A DNA stretch of 64,000 nt, from contig CM057469.1 of NCBI GenBank assembly GCA_030035585.1, positions 14,626,501 to 14,690,500 on the forward strand. The letters are read 5' to 3'. Origin of the DNA: Dugong dugon. Lineage: Eukaryota; Chordata; Mammalia; Sirenia; Dugongidae. The notes beneath the pieces were generated by a model. The model was given only the letters and a program-made list of their open reading frames with translations. It searched no databases and was not told the DNA's origin. Shown piece by piece: positions 1 to 11,634 of this stretch (the stretch's first letter is position 1; every line of letters starts with the position of its first letter). Both the position numbers and the translations under genes were made by a program.

Positions 1-124
1 GCTAAGCAAAACATTGGCCATTCAAATCCACCAGCCGCTCCTTGGAAACTCTGTGGGGCAGCTCTACTCTCCTATAGTGTCGCTATGAGTCCAAATCGAC
101 TGGATGTCACCTAACAACAACAGC
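1..124 (+). repeat. AfroSINE (cut by window start)
   Basis: The B-box region (CATTCAAATCCACCAGC), the body with GGGCAGCTCTACTCTCC, and the RTE-like 3' tail CACCTAACAACAACAG are present. The head is outside the window. Confidence 0.85.
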
Positions 125-257
125 ATGGCAAAACTATTATAACAGTAGCAACAATAGGATGTTTTTAATAGAGGCTTCTCCCCTCCTCTTAAAAAAATTA
201 CTGCTATACCAGGGTCGTTTTGTACACAGGTATATGTCTTTCAGTCTACTGTTGTGA

Positions 258-424
258 CACCGAAAAACCAAACCCGCTGCCGTCGAGTCGATTCCAACTC
301 CTAGCACCCTTATAGGACAGGGTAGAACTGCCCCATAGGGTTTCCAAGGAGCGGCTGGTGGATTCGAATTGCTGACCTTTTGGTTAGCAACCAAGTTCTT
401 AACCACTGTGCCACCAGGGCCCCA
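258..424 (-). repeat. AfroSINE, near full length
   Basis: On the minus strand the head GCCCTGGTGGCACAGTGGTT carries the RNA polymerase III A box and GGTCAGCAATTCGAATCCAC the B box, followed by the family body and CGACGGCAGCGGGTTTGG. It is tRNA-derived but mobile, not a tRNA gene. Confidence 0.88.
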
Positions 425-548
425 CTGTTGTGAAGAGTAGTGGAATCTTTCTTCTGTGAAATAAAATGTCATTCTAATGTAAATTAGAGAAAACATCAGA
501 TCTGTATTATTTCTTTGTCATATAATACACAAACTGTATTCTCTCTAG

Positions 549-680
549 GCTTTCATGAAGCTGAAAAAAATTTTAAGCTTACCTGATTTCAACCCAAACA
601 AGATTGCTCTAGTTTCTGTTGCTTGTTGCTCTATGTGCCAGTGGGTTATAGCTTTGAATAACTACCACGAAGTACAGAAG
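549..680 (+). CDS. DNAH14: DNAH14 exon 1 of window: end of MTBD / start of stalk CC2
   Basis: A 44-codon exon, phase 0 at both ends, with acceptor TTCTCTCTAG and donor AAG|GTATGC. It encodes [16 protein letters not shown] followed by a helical segment with [14 protein letters not shown] and EVQK. In dynein heavy chains the pattern cys-x-x-hydrophobic-trp-val-x-ala-x-x-x-tyr marks the last helix of the microtubule-binding domain where it re-enters the antiparallel stalk. The protein continues directly into the next exon at VMGPKQ. The frame was fixed by homology; the internal ATG at 555 is not a start codon. Confidence 0.88.
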
Positions 681-1052
681 GTATGCTTTTTCCTTCTAAA
701 TATCTGTGACGATTTGAAAATGACACATCAAAGTCCCAGATGTAATTTTTATTTAACAATGCTCAAATGAACTTCTGTGGAAAATAATACCTAATTAAAA
801 CCACTTTAATCAAACGTATTGTAATAACTTATACAGATGCCAGGTGTTAAATTCTTTTATTTATGACAACCATGCTATTGTTTTATTTTGCTTGTTTTAA
901 TACGTTTTACCGTAATAGGCTACTCTATATCCCTTTTGTATCCGTAATTTTAGAAACATTTAACAGTTCACACCTATCTTCCAAACACAAGTGGCATTTT
1001 TAACAGTAAAACTGATTTTTTAAACACTAAATGTTGTGACTTTCTTTTTAAG
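681..1052 (+). other. Intron between exons 1 and 2, no element seen
   Basis: AT-rich intron with standard donor and acceptor. I recognise no repeat or RNA gene in it. Confidence 0.6.
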
Positions 1053-1148
1053 GTGATGGGCCCTAAACAAATCCAAGTAGCTGAAGCTCAGAATGTCCTT
1101 AAAATCGCACGACAAAGGTTGGCTGAGAAACAAAGAGGTTTACAGATG
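1053..1148 (+). CDS. DNAH14: DNAH14 exon 2 of window: stalk coiled coil 2
   Basis: A 32-codon exon, phase 0 at both ends, with acceptor TTTTTAAG and donor ATG|GTAAGA. It encodes VMGPKQIQVAEAQNVL and then a charged heptad-like helix containing ARQRLAEKQRGLQM. This matches the start of CC2, where dyneins carry a V-x-P-K-x-x-x-L/V-x-x-A pattern. It is too short to stand out as an open frame and was found from the neighbouring exons. It joins in frame to the exon at 11635, across a 10.5-kb intron. Confidence 0.85.
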
Positions 1149-1269
1149 GTAAGAAATTTTTTATTTGTTAAACTCTCAATACTCTTATGAACTAAACAAA
1201 AACGTGAAAAAAAAAGTCATTATGTCAATAAAGCTAATCAAATGAAGTTAAAGTGGGGATATTAATATA

Positions 1270-1385
1270 GCTCCTGAAGAGATTAATTGTAAGGATTAAG
1301 TAAGAGAACATAAATAATGTATCTAAAGCTCTTTGTCAGTGCCCACCACATAGTAAAATGCTAAATAAATCATTATTTTTTTCTC
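1270..1385 (+). repeat. MIR SINE, 3' part
   Basis: Degenerate match to the MIR 3' half: GATTAAGTAAGAGAACATAA, then AAAGCTCTTTGTCAGTGCC and CACATAGTAAAATGCTAAAT. Confidence 0.6.
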
Positions 1386-2104
1386 CAGAATGTTTGAAGT
1401 TGCCATTTTATCAAATTTCTCGCAGGAGATCTTTAGAACTTCAGTCTACCAAAGGCATACCCAGTATCAATCTGTGTTTTTAAAAAACTGTACTTGCCCT
1501 GTTTATATCAATTATTGTGTTGCTTTGTAAGTGCAGTTATTCCTTAAATGTCTTGGTTCTAAGTAAGAATGGAGTATAATTATGAGACCTAGAATATCCA
1601 TTATGATCATCAAGCCTTGTCATTTACTTAGCTCACAGACATTTGGAGTGGGTGAAATAATGCACTACTTCAGAGATGACAAACTAACAGACCGTGGCCA
1701 GTGTCAGCCCATTGACATCCTTTGTTTGGCCTGTACAATTTTTCTCCTCCCACACTAAATGTGAATATAGTTATCAACGTTCTAAAACTCTGAAGACCTC
1801 CTTTAAAATATGAATTTCCATCTTCTCTTTAAAAATGAGAAAACTCGGCAGCCTGGACTAGTCTTCTCTCCCGACTATACTCAGCCAGTGTTGCCCGTTT
1901 AGATGGAGCATGAGCCCCCAGGCAGCATCAAGTATTTCTGTTACCTGCCTGTCCCCACAGGCATTCTTACAAACTCAGATATATAAAAAGTATTAGACAT
2001 TTTCAAAGGAAATTCACAACAATTTTTAGATGAGTTTACTTTGAATTGATATGTCATTTTATTGCTAATATTTTATTGCAGCTTATGATATATATGGTTT
2101 ACTT
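1386..2104. other. Intronic sequence, unclassified
   Basis: No exon, RNA gene or clear repeat family recognised. 1840-1970 is locally GC-richer but has no supported open frame. Confidence 0.5.
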
Positions 2105-2355
2105 AGATATGTGCTGATAATAACTAACATTTATTGAGCACATACTATGTTCCAAGCACTATGCTAGTACTTTTTATGCGTTATCTCATTTCATCCTCAA
2201 AACAACCTCAAATGGTAGATATTTACAAATGAGAAAACTAAATTAGAAAGACTGAGTAATTTGCTCAAGATCTCAAGCTACTCAGTGGTGGCACCCACGT
2301 TCTAACCAGGTCTGTCTAACCTGGAAGCCCCTGTACTTAACCCCCACGCTATAAA
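2105..2355 (-). repeat. MIR SINE
   Basis: Reads in reverse as MIR from TAACATTTATTGAGCACATA through CTCATTTCATCCTCAAAACA, AATGAGAAAACTAAATTAGA and ending CCCCCACGCTAT, the complement of the MIR head. Confidence 0.8.
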
Positions 2356-2924
2356 ATATATCTGTCTGGAAATGATACTCAAATACTTAGCTGCTAGTGT
2401 GGCACAAGCACCAACCAAGCAGAATAGACACCTCGTGGGGCAGGAGCAGGGTCCTGGAGGCCTCCATCTGGGTTATGAAGAGTGGTATGGGGCTGGGTTG
2501 GGCAATGTGGTGGCGGTGAAGGTGCCCTCAGGGGTGCAGGACAGGGTCATTTAGCAACGAGTACAGAAATACTTCAATATTTTAACAACCGCTTTGCCTG
2601 CATTAGTGTATACCACTGAATACCAGCCCTACTGTGTCCCCTACTCAAGTTAGTGAATAAGGATAAGGAGAAACATTTTCTTCAGAACTTTAAGAAAAAA
2701 ACTTACTCAACTTGGAAAAACAGAGTTCAAGAACAAGTCTTGTTTAACTTAATATAAGTCTTCATTACTTTTTTACAGCAATTAGTAGAAACTTTTTGTA
2801 AATAAATTTGGAAACCTGAATAATGTGCCTGGTTTTCCAGGAAATTCTTAATCACTAAAAGTCAATCAAAAACAAAACAAAACTTGAAAGCCTAAACAAA
2901 CCAAAATCATAGATTTCAAAAGTT
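2356..2924. other. Intronic sequence, unclassified
   Basis: A GC-rich patch at 2400-2545 is followed by AT-rich sequence. The 60-codon open frame at 2372 has no recognisable domain and no splice or start support. Confidence 0.45.
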
Positions 2925-3278
2925 ATCACAATGGGATATTATTCAACAATAGAAAAAACTAAATACTGATACATGCTATAACATGGATGAACTTTGAAAA
3001 CATTATGCTTAGTGAAAGAAGTCAGTCACAAAAGACCACATATTATATAGTTTCATTTATATTAGATGTGTAGAATAGGTAAATCCATAGAGACAGAAAG
3101 TAGATTGGTTTTTGCCTAGACCCCAGGGAGTGGGGAAAGGTGAGGAGGAAATGGAGAGTGAATGCTTGTGAGTATGGAGTTTTGGGGGGAGTGAAAAAAA
3201 ATGTCCTAAAATTGGTTGGGTGATGGTTACACAACTTTGTGAGGATACTAAAACTAGTGAATATACTGAAACATTTCA
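2925..3278 (+). repeat. L1 3' end, old copy
   Basis: Carries the L1 ORF2/3' UTR transition: GGGATATTATTCAACAATAG, CATGGATGAACTTTGAAAAC, TTATGCTTAGTGAAAGAAGT and GGTGATGGTTACACAACTTT. It is heavily mutated and runs straight into the RTE copy at 3279. Confidence 0.75.
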
Positions 3279-4249
3279 AAGAATGGGAATTCCAGAACAC
3301 TTAATTGTGCTCATGAGGAACCTGTACATAAACCAAGAGGCAGTCGTTTGAACAGAACAAGGGAATACTGTGTGGTTTAAAATCAGGAAAGGTGTGCATC
3401 AGGGTTGTATCCTGTCACCATACTTATATTCAATCTGTATGATGAGCAAATAGTCCGAGAAGCTGGACTATCTGAAGAAGAACATGGCATCATGATTGGA
3501 GGAAGACTCATTAACAACTTGCAACACAACCTTGCTTGCAGAAAGACAAGAGAACTTGAAGCAATTGCTGGTGAAGATCAAACACTACAAAGCTTTCAAT
3601 ATGGATTACACCTCATCATAAAGAAAACAATCCTCACAACTGCACCAATAAGCGACATCATGATAAACCAAGAACATACTGAAGTTGTGAAGGATTTCAT
3701 TTTACTTGGATCCACAATCAATGCCCATGGAAGCAACAGTCAAGAAATCAAATGACGTACTGCATTGGGCAAATCTGTCACAAAAGACCTCTTTCAAAGT
3801 GTTAAAAAACAAAGATGTCACTTTGAGGCCTAAGGTACACCTGACCCAAGCCATGGCATTTTCAGTTGTCTCATATGCATGCGAAAGCTGAACAATGAAT
3901 AAAGAAGACCAAAGAAGAATCGATGCATTTGAATTATGGTGTTGGCAAAGAATATTTAATATACCATGAACTACCAGAAGAGCAAACAAATCTGTCTTGG
4001 AAGAAGTATAGCCAGAATGCTCCTTAGAAGCAAGGATGGGGAGACTTCATCTCACATACTTTGGACGTGTTATCAGGAGGGTCCAGTTCCTGGAGAAGGA
4101 CATCATGCTTGGTAGAACAGAGGAAGACCCTCAGTGAGATGGATTAACACAGTAGCTGCAACAGTAGGCTCAAGCATAACAACCATTCTGAGGATGGTGC
4201 TTATAGGGTTGCACATAGGGAACCTACTTGACAGCTCCTAACAACAACA
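3279..4249 (+). repeat. BovB-like RTE LINE, 3' third, dead
   Basis: Covers the late reverse transcriptase and C-terminal part of the RTE ORF: PEHLIVLMRNLY-type sequence, then LLGSTINAHGSNSQEIK (3699-3752), then the 3' end with TTGGACGTGTTATCAGGAGG and a CTAACAACAACA tail. The stretch encoding the YADD catalytic motif is missing near 3523 (a deletion of about a dozen bases compared with the copies at 17901 and 59396). Several stops and frameshifts are present. It inserted between an L1 end and an L2. Confidence 0.85.
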
Positions 4250-5375
4250 TTGGAGCACCCCAGGGCTCAGGCCTCGGACCGCTTCTCTATCTGCACTCAG
4301 TATCTTGATGATCTTACCCTGTATTATGCTTTTAAATGCTATCTGTATCCTGATGACATGTATTTCTCCAACCCAGACACTCTCCTGAACTTGAGAGACA
4401 TATATCCATCTATCTACTCAACACTTCCACTTGGAAATCTAGTAGGCATCTCAAATTCATCATGTCCAAAACTGACTTCCTGATCTTCCTCCCATCCCCA
4501 AACCTACTCCACCCACAGTCTTCATAATCTCAGTTAATGGTAACTCCATTCTTGTTGCTGCTCTGAAACCTTGGAATCACCCATGGCTCTGTTTTTCTCT
4601 CACAGTCGCCCTCTATCCAATTCATCAACAAATCATGTTAACTCTACATTCAACCACTTCTCACTACTTCCACTACCACCACCCTAGTTCAAGTCACCAT
4701 CATTTCCTGCTAGATTATTGAAAGAGACTTCTAACTGGTCTCCCAGCTTCCACCTTTGTCTCCTACAAACTATTATCAACACATTAGAGTAATTCTTTTA
4801 AAATTAAAATCAGCTTTACACTTTAATGAAAATAGAAGCACAAGTCCTTTCAGTGGCCTACAAGGCCCTAGTAGACCATCTGTCCTCATCTACTACTCTT
4901 CCCCTGGCTCACTCTACTCCAACCAAACAGACTTTCTCTCTCTTCTTCAAATATGTTGGGCACATTCCCACTTCTAGGCCTCTGCACCACTTGTTCTCTC
5001 TGTCTTGAACCCTCTTCCCCCAGAGAAGCCACTAAGGGGGGAAGGAGGACATGACTTCCTTCCTGTCCTCCAAGTCTTTGCTCAAATATCTCCTTCTCAG
5101 TGAGGTCTACACTGACTACCTTTTTAAAAATTGCAATCCTCCACCCCTCAGCACTCCCAGTCCCATTCATTCTACTACTCTGTTTTTTTCCAACACTTGT
5201 CACCATCTAACATAGTAAGTAGTTTAATTGTTTCTTATATTTATTGCTTATTTCCCTCATTATAATATAAATTCCACAAAGACAGAAATTTTTTCTCTGA
5301 AAAAGTGCTCAACAGGGTATCCCCAGAGCTTAGAACCATGCCTGGTCCATAGTAGGCACTCAAGAAACAGTTTTT
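4250..5375 (+). repeat. L2 LINE, 3' part, 1.1 kb
   Basis: A long, well-kept piece of mammalian LINE-2: GATGATCTTACCCTGTATTA, then AAATCTAGTAGGCATCTCAA, GTCCAAAACTGACTTCCTGA, TCTAACTGGTCTCCCAGCTT and the 3' end GCCTGGTCCATAGTAGGCAC. L2 is extinct in placental mammals, so the copy is old. The small open frames inside are remnants. Confidence 0.85.
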
Positions 5376-5389
5376 AATGAATATTGAGT

Positions 5390-5547
5390 TATTTAAAATA
5401 AAGACATGACAAGGATATCCGCTATTACTATTATTAAACAGTGTTCTGGAAGCTCTCAGCAAAGTAATTAGACAAAAGAAAAAACCAAGGTAACTCACTG
5501 GAAAATATAGGGCAAATTTAATATTTCCTGCAAATATTGTTACACAG
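5390..5547 (+). repeat. Old L1 ORF2 fragment, left of LTR insertion
   Basis: Degenerate L1 reverse transcriptase sequence: GACAAGGATATCCGCTATTA, CAGTGTTCTGGAAGCTCTCA (the 'G-C-P-L-S...N-x-V-L-E-x-L' region). It continues at 6071 on the other side of the LTR. Confidence 0.75.
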
Positions 5548-6070
5548 TGTCATGGACTGAATTATGTCTCCCAAAAATATGTGTATCAATTTGGCTAGGT
5601 CATGATTCCCAGTATTGCGTGATTGTCCACCATTTTGTCATCTGATGTGATTTTCCTATGTGTTATAAATCTATCTCTATGATGTTAATGAGATGGGGTT
5701 AGTGGCAGTTATGTTAATGAGGCAGGACTCAATCTACGAGATTAATCTACAATTTAAGCCAATCTCTTTCGAGATACAAAAGAGAGAAGTGAGCAGAGAG
5801 ACAGGAGGCCTTATACCACCGAGAAACAAGAGCCAGAAGAATAGCGCATCCTTTGGACCCCAGGTCCCTGGGCTGAGACGCTCCTCAACCAGGGGAAGAT
5901 TGATGACAAGAACCTTCCCCCAGAGCCAAGACAGAAAGAAAGCCTTCCCCTGGAGCTGACACCCTGAATTTGGACTTCAAGCCTGCTAGACTGTGAGAGA
6001 ATAAATTTCACTTGGTTAAAGCCATCCACTTGTGGTATTTCTGTTATAGCAGCCCTAGAGAACTAAGACA
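5548..6070 (+). repeat. ERVL-MaLR solitary LTR (MLT-like)
   Basis: A 523-bp LTR with TG...CA ends: TGTCATGGACTGAATTATGT at the start and GCAGCCCTAGAGAACTAAGA just before the terminal CA. The MaLR-type 3' block reads CTGTGAGAGAATAAATTTCA. Flanking pentamers CACAG and CATAG differ at one base, as expected for an old 5-bp target-site duplication. No internal retroviral sequence is present. It splits an older L1. Confidence 0.8.
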
Positions 6071-6615
6071 CATAGCATAGAAAACTCGAAAGAATTGAAA
6101 CACAACTATAAACAATAAGAAATTTTGCTAAGGTGTACACTTTCAAAATTAATATTCAAAAATAAATAGCTTTCCTATATACAGACACCAGTTAGAAAAT
6201 ATAATGGAATAAAATATCTCGTTTATAGCAACCAAAAATACAAAATATCTAGGAATAAACTGTATTTCAAAATGTGTAGTATCAACATAAAGCAGACTTT
6301 AAAACTCTATCTAATAAAAGATGTTTTTGAATGAAACAATGTTCTAAAGATGCCAGTTCCCCTAAATTAATCCATAAACTCAGTGTGGTTCAATTAAAAT
6401 ACCAGCAGATCCTTTTTAGACCTTCTCAAAACAGTACTATAAATGTAATAAATAAATTTAATAAAACCTCCAAAGGCAAAACAAAGTATAAACAAAAGAC
6501 AGAGGGCAAAGAAGGGAAAATATTTGCAATACACATGTCAGATATAGTTTCATAATTTATAAAATGATCAAAGTAAAAAATGAACGGCTCAGCAGAAAAA
6601 TTAATCAAAGAATAT
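6071..6615 (+). repeat. Old L1 ORF2 fragment, right of LTR insertion
   Basis: Continues the L1 at 5390: AAATAAATAGCTTTCCTATA, TATAGCAACCAAAAATACAA and CTAGGAATAAACTGTATTTC correspond to the L1 region after the polymerase motifs. Many substitutions and indels. Confidence 0.7.
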
Positions 6616-6764
6616 GAATAGGCAGTTTGTACCTAGAGAGGAGGTTTGCTATAGATGAGGCAGCTGTGTGTGCATTGTGAAAAGCTGTGCTGCACCATGT
6701 TGGCTGCTGGATGTAGACTCGCACTAAGCCCCAGCCATAGTTTTCACCACAGCAATAATAACCA

Positions 6765-6940
6765 CCAGTACAGTAACAGCTAACTTCCTGAACACTTAAA
6801 ATGTGCCAGGAACTGTTCTAAGCATCTTTCCTATGTTAATTAATTTCATCGTCACACCAACTCTATGAGATGAGCATTACTGTGACTCCCATTTAACAAT
6901 GAGGAACAGAGGAGTCAGGAAGCCAGTGAGTGATAGTCCC
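6765..6940 (-). repeat. MIR SINE fragment
   Basis: Reverse MIR pattern with AATGTGCCAGGAACTGTTCT, AATTAATTTCATCGTCACAC and CCCATTTAACAATGAGGAAC. Confidence 0.7.
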
Positions 6941-7740
6941 TTAGCCCCTACTCCAAAGGTAGCAGGAGCCCACCCTCAGATCCTTGCTGGGATAGACTCA
7001 TGGTACCCAGTAGTTTTGTGGACGAAACCCTAGGCAAAAAACCAAATCACTGCTCAAGTGCAAAAGTAGTGCCTACAAATTGAGTGGGCAATCCTGATGG
7101 ATGATCACAAAATACCACCTCTACTAAATTGTTGGGGAGTTGAGAAACACTCTAAAGTGTCTGATAGTGTCCATTATGCTCCACCCAAGTTTCATCTGGT
7201 CCATGGTCTCTCCCATTTTGATACTCACAACCCAGCCACACCTGGAAAAGGCACACTCTGTATGTACTTCACCTGTCAGCTTTGCCAGTATGGCCTAAAA
7301 ACACCAATCAATCAAGTATCCTGCCTGCCTGGAGATGTTTTCAGACTAGAAGGTAGGGGACTGCCATCTTATTGGGAATAGGATAACAAGATGTGCCTGG
7401 TGTTGAGCCTGATACCTGTCAAGAAGTGGGTGAACTTGCTCTGAGCCAGAAGCCAACGCCCTCTACAACGTGTCGCAAAAATTCATCAGACCCTCCATTT
7501 CTACCTCCACCCAGCTCCCACTTCCTAGGAGCCCAGTGTTCTCTAAAGAGAATAGGATGTTCAATGTCTACCAACACTGTATGGAACTTTGTGTATTCAC
7601 TCCTCAAGTCCAAAACTCATGCCTGTATCCCCAATCTCTTGGAACCCAGGACTTCAGGAAATCCCTCAGGGTGAGGTACAGACTCATCTGGGGGGACTTT
7701 CCAGATGCATCTTGGACAATTTGAACACACTGTGAAGACT
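6941..7740. other. Intronic sequence, unclassified
   Basis: GC content is a little above the surrounding introns, and open frames of 84-94 codons occur in both directions without recognisable domains. It could be an old LTR or a single-copy intron; I cannot decide. Confidence 0.4.
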
Positions 7741-7926
7741 TTGGGGCCCTGGTGGCCCAGTGGTTAAGAGCCATGGTGTGCTATAGCTTCGAACCAAAAA
7801 GGTCGGCAGTTCAAATCCACCAGCCACTCCCTGGAAACCCTATGGAGCAGTTCTACTCTGTCCTATGGGTCATTATGAGTTGGAATGGATCCGACTTGAC
7901 AGCAAAGGGTTTCATTTTGGTTTTTG
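7741..7926 (+). repeat. AfroSINE, full length
   Basis: Head GGGCCCTGGTGGCCCAGTGG, a small insertion in the anticodon-arm region, B box GGCAGTTCAAATCCACC, body TCTGTCCTATGGGTCATTAT and a T-rich 3' tail. Confidence 0.9.
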
Positions 7927-8698
7927 GTGAAGACTTTAACCAGCACCATCCTTGGAGTCTCCCAACCTCCAGGCCTTGGAGTCTTCCAAGTTCAAATGAA
8001 AGAATTTCATGCCAGCTAGATAGTCACTATGATTGGCCAGTCTGAGTCACATGTCAATACCTACAGCAGGGGTTGGAGCACAAAGATTGATAGCCCTTAC
8101 AAGATCATAAGTAGCAGGGAAAGGGTTCCCTCAAAAGAATTTTTAAAAAGATGGGAGGGGGCAATCAAGCAGACAAAAACAACATAAGAATTGCTGTTCT
8201 TCAACAAAGTCCTCTGTTTCCGTAGTTTACCTACCTGCCTGATGCTCATCTTCTGCCTGCAGTACATATCCTATTGTTCATCTGCAGAGAATTGTTTATT
8301 CAAGGCTCTCCATTTATGAACTCATCCGCCTTCTGTCACCTGCCTTCTAACTTCCAGACTGAACTCATTTATTAAATGTTAGGAGAGTCCTTCTGGTCCT
8401 ACACATTCTATAGACATGAACAGTATACTCACACAGCCATTACAGAATTTGCCTTCACTACTCTCTTCCACCCATGATGTCTCATTTCACAGCAATATGG
8501 TTTCAATCTGTACTACTTTCCCAGACTTCCTAAACCCATACCTACAGGACCCCAAACAATCCCTAATCAGGGAAGGATGATTAACTTATTTAATAAGGAA
8601 GGCTATGGGCTAAACATGAGAGATTTAGGAGTCATCAGCACATAAGTGGAAGCTGGTATAATTGAGTGAGTGAATCACCCAGGTGAATGTGTAGAGCT
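7927..8698. other. Intronic sequence, unclassified
   Basis: No exon or clear repeat family seen. Confidence 0.45.
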
Positions 8699-9012
8699 TC
8701 ACTGTCCAATACGACACCCACTGGTCGCATGTGGTTATTGAGCACAATATGGCTCAGTGTGACTAGTCCAATGAGATGTGCTGTAGGTGTAAAGTACTCA
8801 CTGGATTTCAAAGACTTAGTATGAAAACGAATATAAACTACCTCAATAATTTTTATTTTGATTACTCATAGAAATGATAGTATTTTTATATATTGTATTA
8901 AAATGTGTTATTAAAGTTAATTTCACCTATTTCTATGTTTTTTAATGTGGCTACTAGAAAATTTAAAATTACTTATGTGATTTGCATTATATTTCCCTTG
9001 GACAGCACTGTT
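8699..9012 (+). mobile_element. hAT-Charlie-type nonautonomous DNA transposon, old
   Basis: Ends form an imperfect inverted pair: CTTCACTGTCCAAT at the left and TTGGACAGCACTG at the right. The body has GTGGTTATTGAGCACAATAT, ACTCACTGGATTTCAAAGAC and TGTGGCTACTAGAAAATTTA, typical of an old mammalian hAT family. No transposase is encoded. The 8-bp flanks are too eroded to confirm a target duplication. Confidence 0.65.
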
Positions 9013-9105
9013 AGGGAGTAAAAAGAGAAGAAAGTAAGTATTAGTTGAATATCTAGCTTACTAAATGTAGATTTTCAGTAAGATTTTAGTGCTTATTTTT
9101 GATGC

Positions 9106-9500
9106 TTAAGTTTTTTTTATTATGATAAATATATATGTAACATACCATTTGCCATTTCAACATTCTTCACACGTTCAGTTCAATGACATTGTGTTCATCG
9201 TATTGTGCAACCATCACCATTATCCATTTCCAAGTTTTTCCATCACCCTTAACAAAAATATTGTCCCCTAAGCAAAGAGTTCCCCTTTCCCCCTTGGTAA
9301 CCACTAATCAGCTTTGGTCTGTATATACTCGCCTATTCTAGATATAAGTGGAATCATACAATATTTATCCTTTTATGACTGACTTGTTTCAAGATTCTTC
9401 CATGTTGTAGCATGTATCAGGACCTCATTCCTTTTTATTGCTGAATATTCCATTGTATGCATGTACCACACTTTGTTTATCCATTAAATGCTTGGTATTT
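9106..9500 (-). repeat. L1 3' end
   Basis: Begins with a T-run (the reverse of the poly-A) and reads through the 3' UTR (CATTTGCCATTTCAACATTC) into the reverse complement of the ORF2 end (AATATTCCATTGTATGCATG and CACACTTTGTTTATCCATTA). Confidence 0.75.
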
Positions 9501-10646
9501 TTTATTTTGTTATCTATTTGATTCTCCTGATGTCAATGATGCTTTTTTGTGTGTTTTTCATATATATGTATCCAACAAATGTTTGTTTTTAATATTGTCA
9601 GTTTGTTTTTGTTATTATTAAGTGCTAGGGGAGAGAAAGATGAACTGTAAATTTCAGCCAGACCCTCACTCACTAATACTTCACACTCGCGCCTCTCAAC
9701 CACACACTTCATAAGTAGTTTCTAGCATTTTAACTCATTGGACTCAAAGAAGTATATTTAAAATGTATATTTTTACACTTAACATTTTTTATTGAGTTGA
9801 ATAGCTAACTCCACTGGTTTTAAGCTTCTTCTAGAGGTTTTCTCCTCACTCAGCTATATACTGTCTTCTATTTTAAAAATAGGTCTTTTCATTCACCTGG
9901 GCCCCAACATAAAAAATATTTCTGAAAAATCTAGGGAACTTGGGAGGAAAGAAATAATACCAGAACTTATTAAATCATATGAGCATCAGAAACATTACCT
10001 TGGGAGAATACAAAGCCTGCCGTACAATAGACATTCCATGTGTTTAAAGAGTCAGTAGGCCTTACACTTTAATATTTAAATAATTCAGAAGATCGTGAGT
10101 AGCAAGGAAGGAGATTTCCTCAAAGTAACAAAAGAGAGAGAATGGGCAAGCAGACAAAAATGATATAATGTATAAAAGAGCAAACAACTGAATAATTACT
10201 ATAGATGAACTGGGACTAAATACAAAATAATTAGAGTAAGCATGCCAAAAGTGTAGCACTATGTATATATTTTTTGTAAAAATTATATAAATATTTTCAC
10301 CCGGATAACATATTAAATATAGGATGAAAAATTATAAATTCCAAATTGTATTCAATAAACACAATTTTGTATACACAAGTAAATGTATACCATGTTCAAG
10401 TCTCCATACTAAACACTGTCTTCAAAGATTTTAAACAGACATGAGAATCTATCAAAAATATAAATAACAATCTAAGAATTAATAAGCCTATAAGACTACA
10501 ACACAAAAGATAATATTAGGCAATTTATAAATACTATTATAAATAGTGCATCAGTGTAGATTTGACAAGGCTGAGACTTCATGACAGCTAGAAGTGGATC
10601 AGGATTTTAAAGGATGCCTAGGATTTGCATTCCTTTAAGGAAAGGG
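9501..10646. other. AT-rich intronic sequence, unclassified
   Basis: Very AT-rich with short low-complexity patches. No exon found between the coiled-coil exons on this side. Confidence 0.45.
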
Positions 10647-10808
10647 TAGCACTTTGGTGGCACAGTGGTTAACAGCTTGGCTGCTAATCAAAAGGTCAGC
10701 AGTTCGAATCTACTAGCTGCTCCTTGGAAACCCTATGGGGCAGTTCTACTCTGTCCTTTAGGATCACTATCAGTCGGAATCAACTCGCCAGCAATGGGTT
10801 TGGTTAAG
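10647..10808 (+). repeat. AfroSINE, full length
   Basis: Head CACTTTGGTGGCACAGTGGT, B box GGTCAGCAGTTCGAATC, body CCTATGGGGCAGTTCTACTC and end AACTCGCCAGCAATGGGTTT. Confidence 0.9.
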
Positions 10809-11407
10809 GAAAGGATACAGTCCAGGCATAAGGGAAGGATGTGAGCCAAATCCCAGAGGTAAGAAAATGTAAGGGATGTTTAGGAAATATGGAATAAACC
10901 AATCTGGCTGAACTGTAATATTATTGGAAAGGAGTAATTAAAGAGATGAGTTGGAGGGAAAGTTGGGGTTAAATCGTCGAGGCTTTTATTGACTTTAAAT
11001 TATACTCATAGGCAATGATTTCTTTAAGAATTCGCCAGATGTTTTTGAGCAGTGGTGTTATCAAGATAAGTCGGAATTTAAGAAAATTATCTGTCAGATA
11101 TTTATGAAAATAGATGACGTTCTCCACTGACATCCAAGGGATAGTTTAACAGCCCCTTCATCCTACCAGCCTAGCTTCAAAACTCATCATTTCTCTGGTC
11201 TGCTCAGTGTATCTGGGGTTAGAAAGTTAAAGCATTTTCTTAAAGAAAGAACCTGGATATGATATAAAATTTCCTGTGTGAAAAATAAGTCAGAAAATGA
11301 TGACTCTTCAAATGCTAGGATTACAAGAAAGCCTGCTGGGGAAGGAAGATCACTTTAAAAAAACAAAACAAAAAAAACTTAACTATCAAAACAAAACAAC
11401 AAAAAAA
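10809..11407. other. Intronic sequence, unclassified
   Basis: No exon or recognisable repeat apart from A-rich tracts at 11357-11408. Confidence 0.45.
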
Positions 11408-11458
11408 AAAACCCTTTGCTGTTGAGTCGATTCTGACTCACAGTGACCCTATCAAGGA
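11408..11458 (-). repeat. AfroSINE, 3' fragment
   Basis: Only the last ~50 bp of the SINE in reverse: GTTGAGTCGATTCTGACTCA and CAGTGACCCTATC. It sits about 180 bp upstream of the third exon. Confidence 0.75.
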
Positions 11459-11634
11459 ATCATTTAATTACTACAACGTATATTTTTACTGTGATAGAAT
11501 CCATCTTCCCAGGCAGATTTTCCAGGATGTAAAAATGAAGTGGTTACCCATTCTATTGGTATAAATGACAGATAAACTCCCAAGGCAAAATGAGAATAAG
11601 ATTTTGTCTCAATAAGAAATTAATTGTCTTTCAG

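Noticed and set aside
258..424. tRNA gene
   Set aside because: The A and B boxes belong to the AfroSINE head; there is no intact cloverleaf or anticodon arm, and the family repeats many times in the window.
137..496. 119-codon minus-strand open frame
   Set aside because: It is the reverse translation of an AfroSINE plus flanks; similar frames recur wherever the SINE does.
555..770. ATG at 555 as a gene start
   Set aside because: The preceding AG and the two upstream codons, together with dynein homology, show that it is an internal exon.
3405..3755. 116-codon open frame as a host gene
   Set aside because: It lies within a dead RTE LINE and matches its polymerase and C-terminal region.
7097..7724. 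Overlapping open frames of 84-94 codons as exons
   Set aside because: No dynein-like or other domain, no splice phase match, and the flanking DNAH14 exons already join directly.
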